NCBI GenBank assembly: GCA_003486675.1
Contig: DNGG01000667.1
Coordinates: 6,034 to 15,580, forward strand
Direction: 5' to 3'
DNA: 9,547 nt
DNA from: Cyanobacteria bacterium UBA11372
Lineage (GTDB): Bacteria; Cyanobacteriota; Cyanobacteriia; Cyanobacteriales; Aerosakkonemataceae
In this document: positions 1 to 6,000 of the stretch, piece after piece
Layout of the letters: each line of letters begins with the position of its first letter
Position numbering within the stretch: the stretch's first letter is position 1
Notes under the pieces: model-generated
The model's database searches: none
Told to the model about the DNA's origin: nothing
Seen by the model: the letters and a program-made list of their open reading frames with translations, nothing else
Program-made: the position numbers and the translations under genes

Positions 1-1247
1 ACTAACCAAGGTTGGGTACTCCACAACCCATCGGCGATTTTCAACAATGCCCAAAAGCCACCGAAGGGGGGAAATGCAATTAACCCCAACGTCCCCACAA
101 TGAAGCATATCCCGGTAATCGGTCGGCGCGACCACAAGCCGCCGAGTTGGGTGACGTTTTGGGTGACGTTCATCCAAACCAGGGCACCAACCGCCATAAC
201 TAATAGTGCCATGGCGATCGCATTAGTCAACACCAACAACAAAGCGGCTTCGGCTTGTCCCGTCCCCACGGCGACGAACACCAACCCCATATAGGCGCTG
301 ACAGGATAAGATAAAGTGCGTTTGATATCGATTTGGGCGATCGCAATTAACGAAGCGCCGATTGCCGTTACACCCCCGATGATTACCGCCGCCGACATCG
401 CCGCGGGCGAAAGTGCAATTACAGGTTGCAGCTTCACCAGCACCCAAGCACCCGTTGCTACTACTACAGTATTCCGCAAAATCGACCCCGGCATTGGCCC
501 TTCCATTGCTTCATCCAGCCACAAATGCAGGGGAAACTGAGCGCATTTACCCATCGGTCCGGCGAGTAATGCTAAACCCAATAAAGTAGCGACTGTAGGA
601 TCTACATTGGCTGTTTTCGCCCATGCTGCTAATTCGGAAAAGTCCCAAGTTCCTGCTAAGGGATAAATTGCCAATACTCCCATCAGCAGCAGTAAGTCGC
701 CCACCCGTTTGGTTAAGAAGGCATCTCTCGCACCCGTGACTACCAATGGCTGACAAAACCAAAGTCCAATCAGCAGGTAGGTTCCCAAGGTGAGAATTTC
801 CAGAATAAAGTAGGCAAAGAATAACGAGTCGCACAGCACGAGTCCGCACATTCCCGCTTCAAACAATGCCAGCAGCGAATAAAAACGCGCCCATCCCCAG
901 TCCATTTCCATATAACCCACGCCGTACATTTGGGCAAGCAGGTTTAAACCCGTCACCACGATAGTGGCGCCAATAGTCAAGGAAGAAAGCTCCACAGGGA
1001 TGGTTAAATCCAAACCCGCTACATTCAACCACGGAATTAGGACTTGTTGCGGGGGTTGATTCCAGGTCGCTGGTAAAGCGAGGACGCCGTGCAACAATGC
1101 GATCGCCGTCATGATCTCATTTATATACCCGGCAGGGCGCGGCCCCGTCTTCCGAATCAGTCCGGGCGACCAAGGTATCGCCAATACCGCCCCGATTAAG
1201 GCGTAGCATGGTATCAACCATGCACTCTGAAGGAAAAACTGCGACAT
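1..1247 (-). CDS. ndhF3: NAD(P)H-quinone oxidoreductase subunit NdhF3/NdhF4 type, CO2-uptake NDH-1 (3' end outside window)
   Basis: This is a membrane subunit of the thylakoid NDH-1MS type complex, which couples cyclic electron flow and proton pumping to conversion of CO2 to bicarbonate. Translation from the ATG at 1247 begins MSQFFLQSAWLIPCYALIGA and stays open for 415 codons to the left edge. The family is usually near 600 residues, so about one third is missing. Visible landmarks are the start-proximal RKTGPRPAGYIN, the TM5-type Glu150 in YFILEILTLGTYLLIG, and GPMGKCAQFPLHLWL with Lys234, followed by EGPMPGSILRN around 249-259. Respiratory NdhF1/NuoL has PVSALIHAATMV at that last site; the RN form is typical of the CO2-uptake paralogs NdhF3/F4. 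A GAGG ribosome binding site lies 8 bases upstream of the start. It is divergent from bicA. The family is certain. NdhF3 (low-CO2 inducible, first gene of ndhF3-ndhD3-cupA) is preferred over NdhF4 mainly because of the bicA context, so that choice is inferred. Confidence 0.88.
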   Translation of the reverse strand, partial: MSQFFLQSAWLIPCYALIGAVLAIPWSPGLIRKTGPRPAGYINEIMTAIALLHGVLALPATWNQPPQQVLIPWLNVAGLDLTIPVELSSLTIGATIVVTGLNLLAQMYGVGYMEMDWGWARFYSLLALFEAGMCGLVLCDSLFFAYFILEILTLGTYLLIGLWFCQPLVVTGARDAFLTKRVGDLLLLMGVLAIYPLAGTWDFSELAAWAKTANVDPTVATLLGLALLAGPMGKCAQFPLHLWLDEAMEGPMPGSILRNTVVVATGAWVLVKLQPVIALSPAAMSAAVIIGGVTAIGASLIAIAQIDIKRTLSYPVSAYMGLVFVAVGTGQAEAALLLVLTNAIAMALLVMAVGALVWMNVTQNVTQLGGLWSRRPITGICFIVGTLGLIAFPPFGGFWALLKIADGLWSTQPWL

Positions 1248-1809
1248 CTACATTACCTCGTGGCTTTTACTCAATACTCGAACCTCTATAAGAGGATGCA
1301 GCGATTGCTCCCCGATTGACTAAGATTATCCAGCTTAATGTAGATTAATCTTTTTTTAATCTTGATGAGATCTAAGTCTAATATTGCGCGATCGCTTTCC
1401 GCACAGGCGATCCATAAATTTACCCAATGGTAAACTGTAAGTTCCTTGTGTAGAACCCATAGATTGTCACACCTAGTTTTTAGGATTCTTATTATTTTTG
1501 ACAATATTTATGATTGATTTCTCTTATAAAGTAAATCGCGCACCAATGTCAATCAAAAAATCTGCGATCGCCTAGCTTGTGCGTAACAGGTATCCCCTCC
1601 CGTGAATCATCTCCATTGATGCCAATCCAAAACAAAACCTTGACTAATAGCTTATCTTGTGGTACAAAATGACAGCGATCGCCTCACCTATTCATAGATA
1701 AAAACCTATGATAACGATATAAAAGATGATATATATAAAAAAAGTTATAAATGTTATTTAATTTTTCTTTAATAGTTTTATCTTTTAGATTAACCATTGT
1801 TCTGTTATA
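1248..1809. other. Intergenic region between divergent ndhF3 and bicA, ndhF3-proximal half
   Basis: No credible gene is visible here. The region must hold the ndhF3 promoter, but no clear -35/-10 pair stands out. It contains three HIP1 octamers (1388-1395, 1564-1571, 1675-1682). It also holds a cluster of GATTA/TAATC half-sites, including the perfect palindrome AGATTAATCT at 1342-1351, and a strongly AT-rich tract at about 1690-1800. A minus-strand open frame at 1286-1504 has no recognisable features. Confidence 0.6.
1511..1555. promoter_or_regulatory. Candidate LysR-type regulator dyad (TGATTGA / TCAATCA)
   Basis: TGATTGA at 1511-1517 and its exact reverse complement TCAATCA at 1549-1555 are separated by 31 bases of AT-rich DNA. 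Low-CO2 genes of cyanobacteria are controlled by LysR-type regulators (CcmR/NdhR and CmpR), whose sites are AT-rich dyads containing ATCAA/TTGAT-like half-sites. Position between two carbon-uptake genes fits such a site. The spacing is wider than a single classical operator, so this is only a candidate. Confidence 0.2.
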
Positions 1810-2114
1810 GGTGATAAATTGACATCACCTCGGATCTGTAAAAAATTTAACTGGCTAAAAACGGAACTGCGGTTCGTACAAAGTGGGGAGATCAGCTTCA
1901 CCAACCTATTTATAGGTTGGTGGCAAGCTTATGGTCAGCATCAACGCCATAAACCTGTAACTTGCCTACAGGTTTGTGCGTCACGCGCTTACCTGGCGCG
2001 CTAAGTGTTTGAGGAAACCAGTCCAAATACATTGCCTGGAGAGAGACATAATGAATCAATTTTTCAAGCCAAATTATTTACCTCCGTAAGTTTTTAGGGC
2101 ATTGCCTGCTAAAA
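1810..2114 (+). ncRNA. Candidate structured leader RNA upstream of bicA (tandem hairpins with possible pseudoknot)
   Basis: A dense run of exact inverted repeats is read toward bicA. GGTGAT/ATCACC pairs across 1810-1829. CACCAACCTA (1899-1908) pairs with TAGGTTGGTG (1913-1922) around a TTTA loop. TTATGG (1929-1934) pairs with CCATAA (1947-1952). AAACCTGTA (1951-1959) pairs with TACAGGTTT (1967-1975) around loop ACTTGCC. CGCGC (1984-1988) pairs with GCGCG (1996-2000). CCAG (2018-2021) pairs with CTGG (2036-2039). TTTTAG-GGC (2092-2100) pairs with GCC-TG-CTAAAA (2104-2114). The loop CTTGCC (1961-1966) is also complementary to GGCAAG at 1922-1927, allowing a pseudoknot. The conserved cores that I can recall for cobalamin, c-di-AMP, manganese, fluoride and glutamine riboswitches were not found. 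It could be a cis-regulatory 5' UTR, a free small RNA or a mobile-element remnant; expression is inferred only. Confidence 0.45.
2051..2089 (+). CDS. Possible 12-codon upstream ORF (leader peptide) before bicA
   Basis: ATG at 2051 opens a frame encoding MNQFFKPNYLPP, ending in TAA. A purine-rich GGAGAGAG at 2038-2045 lies about 5 bases before it, a better ribosome binding site than the one in front of bicA itself. Part of that site (GG at 2038-2039) falls in the 3' arm of the CCAG/CTGG hairpin, and a hairpin with stem TTTTAG/CTAAAA follows directly after the stop. This arrangement resembles a leader peptide. No known leader peptide of this sequence is recognised, and a chance ORF is quite possible. 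Confidence 0.3.
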   Translation: MNQFFKPNYLPP

Positions 2115-2156
2115 CCTAATTTCTGTTGAGTTCGGCCCCTCCCACCTCTTTTTTGT

Positions 2157-2168
2157 CAAAAATTTTTG
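2157..2168. promoter_or_regulatory. 12-bp perfect palindrome just upstream of the bicA start
   Basis: CAAAAATTTTTG is a perfect 12-bp palindrome ending 7 bases before the bicA ATG, in the place where a Shine-Dalgarno sequence would be expected. None is present; the bases before it are the pyrimidine-rich run CCCCTCCCACCTC. It might be an operator, an AT-rich unstructured ribosome entry site, or chance. Confidence 0.2.
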
Positions 2169-2175
2169 CTTAATT

Positions 2176-3894
2176 ATGCAACTCACAAACAAAATCCATT
2201 TCCGAAACCTACGCGGTGACGTGTTTGGTGGCGTCACCGCCGCGATTGTCTCCTTGCCCCTGGCGCTAGCATTCGGGGTCGCCTCTGGTGCAGGTCCAGT
2301 AGCAGGTCTTTACGGTGCTGCCTGCGTCGGGTTTTTTGCCGCACTGTTTGGTGGGACGCCGACCTTAATTTCCGAACCCACCGGCCCGATGACCGTGGTG
2401 ATCACCACGATTATCGCATCTTTAACAGCCGCTAACCCGGATCAAGGCTTAGCAATGGCATTCACCGTGGTGATGCTGGCGGGGATATTTCAAATTATTT
2501 TCGGGGTATTTAAGCTGGGTAAATACATTACCCTGATGCCCTACAGCGTGATTTCCGGCTTCATGTCTGGGATTGGGGTAATTCTGATCGTACTTCAGAT
2601 TGCGCCCTTTGTCGGACAGCCAAATCCCAAAGGCGGCGTATTGGGGATGGTGCAAAACATTCCTGTACTGCTATCCAAGGTGAATCCGGCGGAATTGACT
2701 TTGGGTTTAGTCACTCTGGCAATTCTATTCTTCATGCCAGCGAAACTAAAGCGGTTTGCGCCTCCCCAACTGGTGGCATTAATTTTTGGTACGGTGCTTT
2801 CTCTGATGGTTTTCGGAGATGCCGATATCAGACGCATTGGCGCCATCCCCACCGGATTGCCCACGTTGCAAATGCCCACCTTTACCGCTGCCCAATTCAC
2901 GATCATGATCGTCGATGGCATCATGCTGGGGATGTTGGGATGTATCGACACCTTGCTGACTGCGGTAATTGCCGATAGCTTAACCCGCACCGAACACAAA
3001 TCGGATAAAGAATTAATCGGTCAAGGGATTGGTAACTTAGTTTCTGGTTTGTGCGGTGGATTGCCCGGTGCCGGTGCAACGATGGGAACCGTCGTTAATA
3101 TCCAAACAGGTGCTTCGACAGCAGTATCTGGTCTGACTCGTGCGATTATCTTGTTTGTGGTAGTTTTAGGTGCAGCCGGTCTGACTCAAAGCATTCCGAT
3201 GTCAGTTTTAGCAGGGATTGCGCTGAAAGTCGGGGTTGATATTCTAGACTGGAGCTTCCTCAAGCGATCGCACAAAGTATCTGCCAGAGGCAGCATCATC
3301 ATGTACGGGGTGCTGTTGCTCACCGTATTTGTTGACCTGATTGTTGCCGTAGGCGTTGGGGTGTTCATTGCCAATATCTTGACAATTGAACGTCTTTCTG
3401 ACTTGCATTCTGAAGAAGTTAAAACCATCAGCGATGCAGATGATGACATTTTATTAAATGATGAAGAGAAGCAGCTGATCGAACAAGCGAATGGACGGGT
3501 GCTGCTGTTCTACTTAAGCGGGCCGATGATCTTCGGGGTATCGAAAGCGATCGCTCGCGAACACGCCGCCATGCGAGACGCAGATGTGCTAATTGTGGAC
3601 TTGAGCGACGTACCGATGATGGGCGTCACGGCTTCTTTAGCAATTGAAAATGCAATCAAAGATGCCGTTGACCAAGATCGTCAAGTATTCATCGTCGGTG
3701 CGGCGGGCAAAGTCAAACGGCGGTTAGAAAAATTTGGCATCATGGATTTTGTCAGAGCAGATCGCTTTTTAGGCGATCGCACCGAAGCACTGCGCCAAGC
3801 CGTTGACTTGGTTAAGTACAACACAGTCCAAGCCAATGGTACCAGCTCCAAAGGATTCTCCACCGAACCCAGTGACGTTACAGTGGGTTCGTAG
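2176..3894 (+). CDS. bicA: BicA, SulP-family Na+-dependent bicarbonate transporter
   Basis: BicA is a high-flux, lower-affinity Na+/HCO3- symporter of the cytoplasmic membrane that loads bicarbonate for carboxysomal fixation. The 572-residue product matches the family length (about 560-570) and closely follows known BicA sequences as I recall them, starting MQLTNKIHFRNLRGDVFGG. Residues 1 to about 395 form the hydrophobic SulP transport domain. It contains the signature GGTPTLISEPTGPMTVV (59-75), GCIDTLLTAVIADS near 255-268 and GAGATMGTVVNIQTG near 298-312. Positions reported as important for Na+ and bicarbonate binding in Synechocystis BicA (Thr69, Asp258, Thr262, Gly300-Thr302, Gly304) are all present at the same numbers; this comparison is from memory. 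A cytoplasmic STAS domain occupies about 430-550, with IVDLSDVPMMGVTAS at 473-487. There is no clear Shine-Dalgarno, but the start aligns with homologs. An antiporter gene follows. Confidence 0.94.
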   Translation: MQLTNKIHFRNLRGDVFGGVTAAIVSLPLALAFGVASGAGPVAGLYGAACVGFFAALFGGTPTLISEPTGPMTVVITTIIASLTAANPDQGLAMAFTVVMLAGIFQIIFGVFKLGKYITLMPYSVISGFMSGIGVILIVLQIAPFVGQPNPKGGVLGMVQNIPVLLSKVNPAELTLGLVTLAILFFMPAKLKRFAPPQLVALIFGTVLSLMVFGDADIRRIGAIPTGLPTLQMPTFTAAQFTIMIVDGIMLGMLGCIDTLLTAVIADSLTRTEHKSDKELIGQGIGNLVSGLCGGLPGAGATMGTVVNIQTGASTAVSGLTRAIILFVVVLGAAGLTQSIPMSVLAGIALKVGVDILDWSFLKRSHKVSARGSIIMYGVLLLTVFVDLIVAVGVGVFIANILTIERLSDLHSEEVKTISDADDDILLNDEEKQLIEQANGRVLLFYLSGPMIFGVSKAIAREHAAMRDADVLIVDLSDVPMMGVTASLAIENAIKDAVDQDRQVFIVGAAGKVKRRLEKFGIMDFVRADRFLGDRTEALRQAVDLVKYNTVQANGTSSKGFSTEPSDVTVGS

Positions 3895-3935
3895 TTAGAA
3901 AATTTTCTGGTAAACATCAGGGTTTTTTCAATGCC

Positions 3936-4006
3936 AGAAACCCGGTTTCTTAGTAGAGGTTTCGTAAACCAGCCTACAATTGTGAGTAGAAACCGGGTTT
4001 TTCTTT
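3936..4006 (+). terminator. Inverted AGAAACC repeat pair, likely terminator of bicA
   Basis: AGAAACCCGGTTTCT (3936-3950) and AGAAACCGGGTTTTTCT (3988-4004) are near-exact reverse complements and each is itself palindromic. Between them GTAG/CTAC and GGTTT-CGT-AAACC can pair, giving one long nested hairpin that ends in a T-rich run. The element starts about 40 bases after the bicA stop, so it can work as a rho-independent terminator. The 15-mer also belongs to a palindromic repeat type that I associate with Oscillatoria/Microcoleus-like genomes, so it may be a dispersed repeat serving as a terminator. Confidence 0.6.
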
Positions 4007-4211
4007 GTAATATCAATTACCCTTGATGCTTGCTAGAGAGCAAAAGATAGGTAGGGACGGGGTTTAGCGATCGCGTCAGGGAAAAATAAACAATTTCTCT
4101 CAACCCGCCCCCAAGTGTTACCCATTCATGGGAAAACGATTTAAGTCATCAACTTCCCAAAATATCGATGGCAAGAGTTTCCACCAATTTCAATAGCGAG
4201 AATTATTCCTC
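4007..4211. other. Spacer upstream of the antiporter gene
   Basis: No gene is visible. The stretch holds one HIP1 octamer (4067-4074) and a small CCCAT/ATGGG dyad near 4120-4135. No convincing promoter or strong ribosome binding site could be picked out, although a promoter is expected here if the preceding hairpin terminates bicA transcription. Confidence 0.5.
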
Positions 4212-5594
4212 ATGAGCGAGTTGATTAATTCAATTTCTCCCTTATTAGCAACAGCAACTGAAGCTGAATACGCTCCCGTTGTTCTTACCGGAGTGCTGCT
4301 GAGTTTAGTGGCAATTTATGTTGCCAGTAAAGTCGGTGCCGAGCTATCCAGAATGCTGGACTTTCCGCCTGTTTTAGGTGAATTAGTGGCAGGTGTAGTT
4401 GTCGGTATATCTGCTCTGCATTTGGTTGTATTTCCCGAAAGCGGTGCCACTGCTTCGGACTCGGTCATCATGAGCGTTTTAAAATTTCTGGGTGACCTTG
4501 ATACCGAAGCAGTTACGTCAATCTTTCAATCCCAAAGCGAGGTTGTCTCAGTTCTTGCCGAACTGGGCGTAATTATCCTCTTGTTTGAAATTGGTTTGGA
4601 ATCAGATTTGCGAGAACTGCAAAAAGTTGGCTATCAAGCCACAATTGTGGCTTGTGTTGGCGTCGCAGTTCCTTTTGCCGCCGGTACAGCCGGACTGATG
4701 CTGCTGTTTCACGTAGCAGCGATTCCCGCAATTTTTGCCGGTGCAGCTTTGACGGCTACCAGTATCGGTATTACCTCCAAAGTTTTATCAGAAATTGGAC
4801 AACTCAAATCAAGAGAAGGTCAGATTATTGTCGGTGCTGCCGTCATTGACGATATCTTGGGAATTATCGTTTTGGCAGTCGTTGCCAGCCTTGCTAAAAC
4901 TGGTGAAATCGATGTTTGGAACGTTATCTATCTGATTGTCAGCGCGACTGTTTTTCTCATCGGTTCGATTCTGCTTGGCAAGTTCTTCAACAAATCCTTT
5001 AGCGCCGTTACCAAGCTATTAAAAACGCGCGGAAACCTCATCGTTCCAGCGATGATTTTTGCTTTCTTCATGGCTTTCATTGGCAGTGCCATTCATTTAG
5101 AAGCCATCTTGGGTTCGTTTGCAGCTGGTTTAGTCTTAGACGAAACCGATGAGCGCAACGAACTAGATGAACAAGTGAAGCCAATTGCTGATATTTTGGT
5201 GCCGATTTTCTTCGTCACCGTCGGTGCAAAAGCAGATCTGGGCGTTCTCAATCCGGTTGTGCCGGAAAACCGCGAAGGGTTAGTTATTGCCGTCTTCTTG
5301 CTCGTAGTAGCGATTTTAGGCAAAGTTGTCACAGGTTGGTCAGTTTTTGGTCAACCGGGAATTAACCGTCCAGCGATTGGAATCGGCATGATTCCACGGG
5401 GTGAAGTTGGATTGGTATTTGTTGGCATTGGATCGGCTAGCGGTACTCTTGATAAACCCTTGCAAGTGGCGATTATTATCATGGTGATTATGACCACCTT
5501 CTTAGCACCACCTTTATTGCGGTTGGTATTTAAAGAACCTGTGGAACCTAATCAACCAATCGAACCCGCTAAAGAACCCGCTAATGTTGGGTAA
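4212..5594 (+). CDS. nhaS3: CPA2-family Na+/H+ antiporter, NhaS3/NapA type
   Basis: The protein exchanges Na+ for H+ across a membrane. In Synechocystis the corresponding NhaS3 is reported to be in thylakoids, though location cannot be read from this sequence. The 460 residues match the family length. After a short polar N-terminus come about 12 hydrophobic segments. Family motifs are LGVIILLFEIGLESDL (118-133), TATSIGITSKVL from 181, the ion-binding Asp pair Asp213-Asp214 in GAAVIDDILGI, the DETDERNELDEQVKPIAD segment before FFVTVGAKADL, and IPRGEVGL around 394-401. The adjacent Asp pair indicates an electrogenic cation/proton antiporter rather than a Kef K+ efflux system; no C-terminal TrkA-N domain is present. 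The tail is rich in Pro and Glu (EPVEPNQPIEPAKEP). It follows bicA on the same strand after a 317-bp gap with a probable terminator. Bicarbonate transporter and antiporter neighbours also occur in other cyanobacteria, as I recall for Synechococcus PCC 7002. Removing Na+ that enters with bicarbonate is the obvious shared role, but inferred. Confidence 0.9.
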   Translation: MSELINSISPLLATATEAEYAPVVLTGVLLSLVAIYVASKVGAELSRMLDFPPVLGELVAGVVVGISALHLVVFPESGATASDSVIMSVLKFLGDLDTEAVTSIFQSQSEVVSVLAELGVIILLFEIGLESDLRELQKVGYQATIVACVGVAVPFAAGTAGLMLLFHVAAIPAIFAGAALTATSIGITSKVLSEIGQLKSREGQIIVGAAVIDDILGIIVLAVVASLAKTGEIDVWNVIYLIVSATVFLIGSILLGKFFNKSFSAVTKLLKTRGNLIVPAMIFAFFMAFIGSAIHLEAILGSFAAGLVLDETDERNELDEQVKPIADILVPIFFVTVGAKADLGVLNPVVPENREGLVIAVFLLVVAILGKVVTGWSVFGQPGINRPAIGIGMIPRGEVGLVFVGIGSASGTLDKPLQVAIIIMVIMTTFLAPPLLRLVFKEPVEPNQPIEPAKEPANVG

Positions 5595-5606
5595 TATCCT
5601 CTAGCT

Positions 5607-5633
5607 CGTTATCCTGGCTCCCGTCTGGTAACG
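5607..5633. repeat. Degenerate CGTTACC-type palindromic repeat
   Basis: CGTTA (5607-5611) and TAACG (5629-5633) enclose an imperfect CC...GG stem. It looks like a decayed copy of the perfect palindrome at 5726-5751 and lies 13 bases after the antiporter stop codon. Confidence 0.4.
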
Positions 5634-5640
5634 CCTATCT

Positions 5641-5676
5641 AGCCTCCAGTCTCTCAAGAGATCTGGAGGCTTATTT
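5641..5676 (+). terminator. Rho-independent terminator of the antiporter gene
   Basis: AGCCTCCAG (5641-5649) pairs with CTGGAGGCT (5663-5671). An inner TCTC/GAGA stem carries a TCAA loop, with one bulged T, followed by TATTT. It lies 46 bases beyond the antiporter stop. The stem is strong and the T tail short but present. Confidence 0.7.
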
Positions 5677-5679
5677 GCA

Positions 5680-5751
5680 TACCTCGTTACCAGGCTTTTG
5701 CCTTACCTCGTTACCTCGTTTACCTCGTTACCAGGCTTTTGCCTGGTAACG
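5680..5751. repeat. Duplicated palindromic repeat, CGTTACCAGGC ... GCCTGGTAACG
   Basis: TACCTCGTTACCAGGCTTTT appears twice, at 5680-5699 and 5721-5740. The octamer ACCTCGTT also recurs at 5705-5712 and 5713-5720 between them. Only the second copy is complete: CGTTACCAGGC (5726-5736), a TTTT loop and GCCTGGTAACG (5741-5751), an 11-bp perfect stem. The pattern suggests a REP-like palindrome broken and duplicated by replication slippage. Confidence 0.7.
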
Positions 5752-5756
5752 CAAAT

Positions 5757-5794
5757 CTCCTGCCTCTTTTGAATTGGGGAGGCAGGAGCCTCCC
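5757..5794. repeat. GGAGGCAGGAGCC palindromic repeat with two alternative foldings
   Basis: CTCCTGCCTC (5757-5766) pairs with GAGGCAGGAG (5779-5788). Alternatively GGGAGGC (5777-5783) pairs with GCCTCCC (5788-5794) around AGGA. The two hairpins share bases and cannot form together. The sequence resembles dispersed REP-like repeats of filamentous cyanobacteria. Confidence 0.6.
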
Positions 5795-5802
5795 GAACTG
5801 CA

Positions 5803-5824
5803 TTTCCAGGCGCGAGCCTGGAAA
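5803..5824. repeat. TTTCCAGGC palindrome with GCGA tetraloop
   Basis: TTTCCAGGC (5803-5811) pairs perfectly with GCCTGGAAA (5816-5824) across the GNRA-type loop GCGA. It shares the CCAGGC/GCCTGG core with the 5726-5751 palindrome, so it may be a related repeat family member. It is followed by CGAGTT, echoing the CTCGTT flank of the other copies. Confidence 0.6.
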
Positions 5825-6000
5825 CGAGTTAAAAAATAACGTATATCACATAATCCATAAAATGTCAATTACATAACCGAAGAAAAAAATATTTCTCTAA
5901 CTGTTAGCCAATTAAGCCATCTGGGTAACATCTACTATAACCGGCTAAATTGAATCAATCTTTTGAATTAGGCCACTAATCGTGGTTATAGGGAGTTTTT
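5825..6000 (+). promoter_or_regulatory. AT-rich upstream region and ribosome binding site of the giant repeat protein
   Basis: This stretch between the repeat cluster and the start at 6001 is AT-rich and should carry the promoter. TACTATAACC near 5932-5941 could be a -10 element, but no good -35 is paired with it. GGGAG at 5991-5995, five bases before the ATG, is a clear Shine-Dalgarno sequence and fixes the start codon. Confidence 0.45.

Noticed and set aside
1335..1348. TTA-N8-TAA motif like a CmpR site
   Set aside because: The pattern is expected about once by chance in an AT-rich stretch of this length, so it is not listed as a separate site.
1286..1504. Minus-strand 72-codon open frame
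   Set aside because: It has no ribosome binding site of note, no recognisable family and lies in an AT-rich control region with scattered dyads; treated as chance.
1819..2004. Plus-strand 61-codon open frame starting with TTG
   Set aside because: It runs straight through the strong hairpins at 1899-2000, has a TTG start without a Shine-Dalgarno and an unremarkable composition; structured RNA explains the segment better.
1855..2045. Known RNA genes (RNase P, tmRNA, 6S, tRNA) or a hammerhead ribozyme, suggested by GGTTCG and GAGGAAAC strings
   Set aside because: The flanking conserved cores (for example CTGATGA for hammerhead, a cloverleaf for tRNA, the RNase P P4 strands) could not be found.
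2449..4016. Several open frames opposite bicA
   Set aside because: They are antisense shadows of a well-matched BicA coding sequence with no independent support.
5680..5824. CRISPR array
   Set aside because: The repeats differ in length and sequence, spacers are absent or irregular, and each unit is a palindrome; this is a REP-like cluster.
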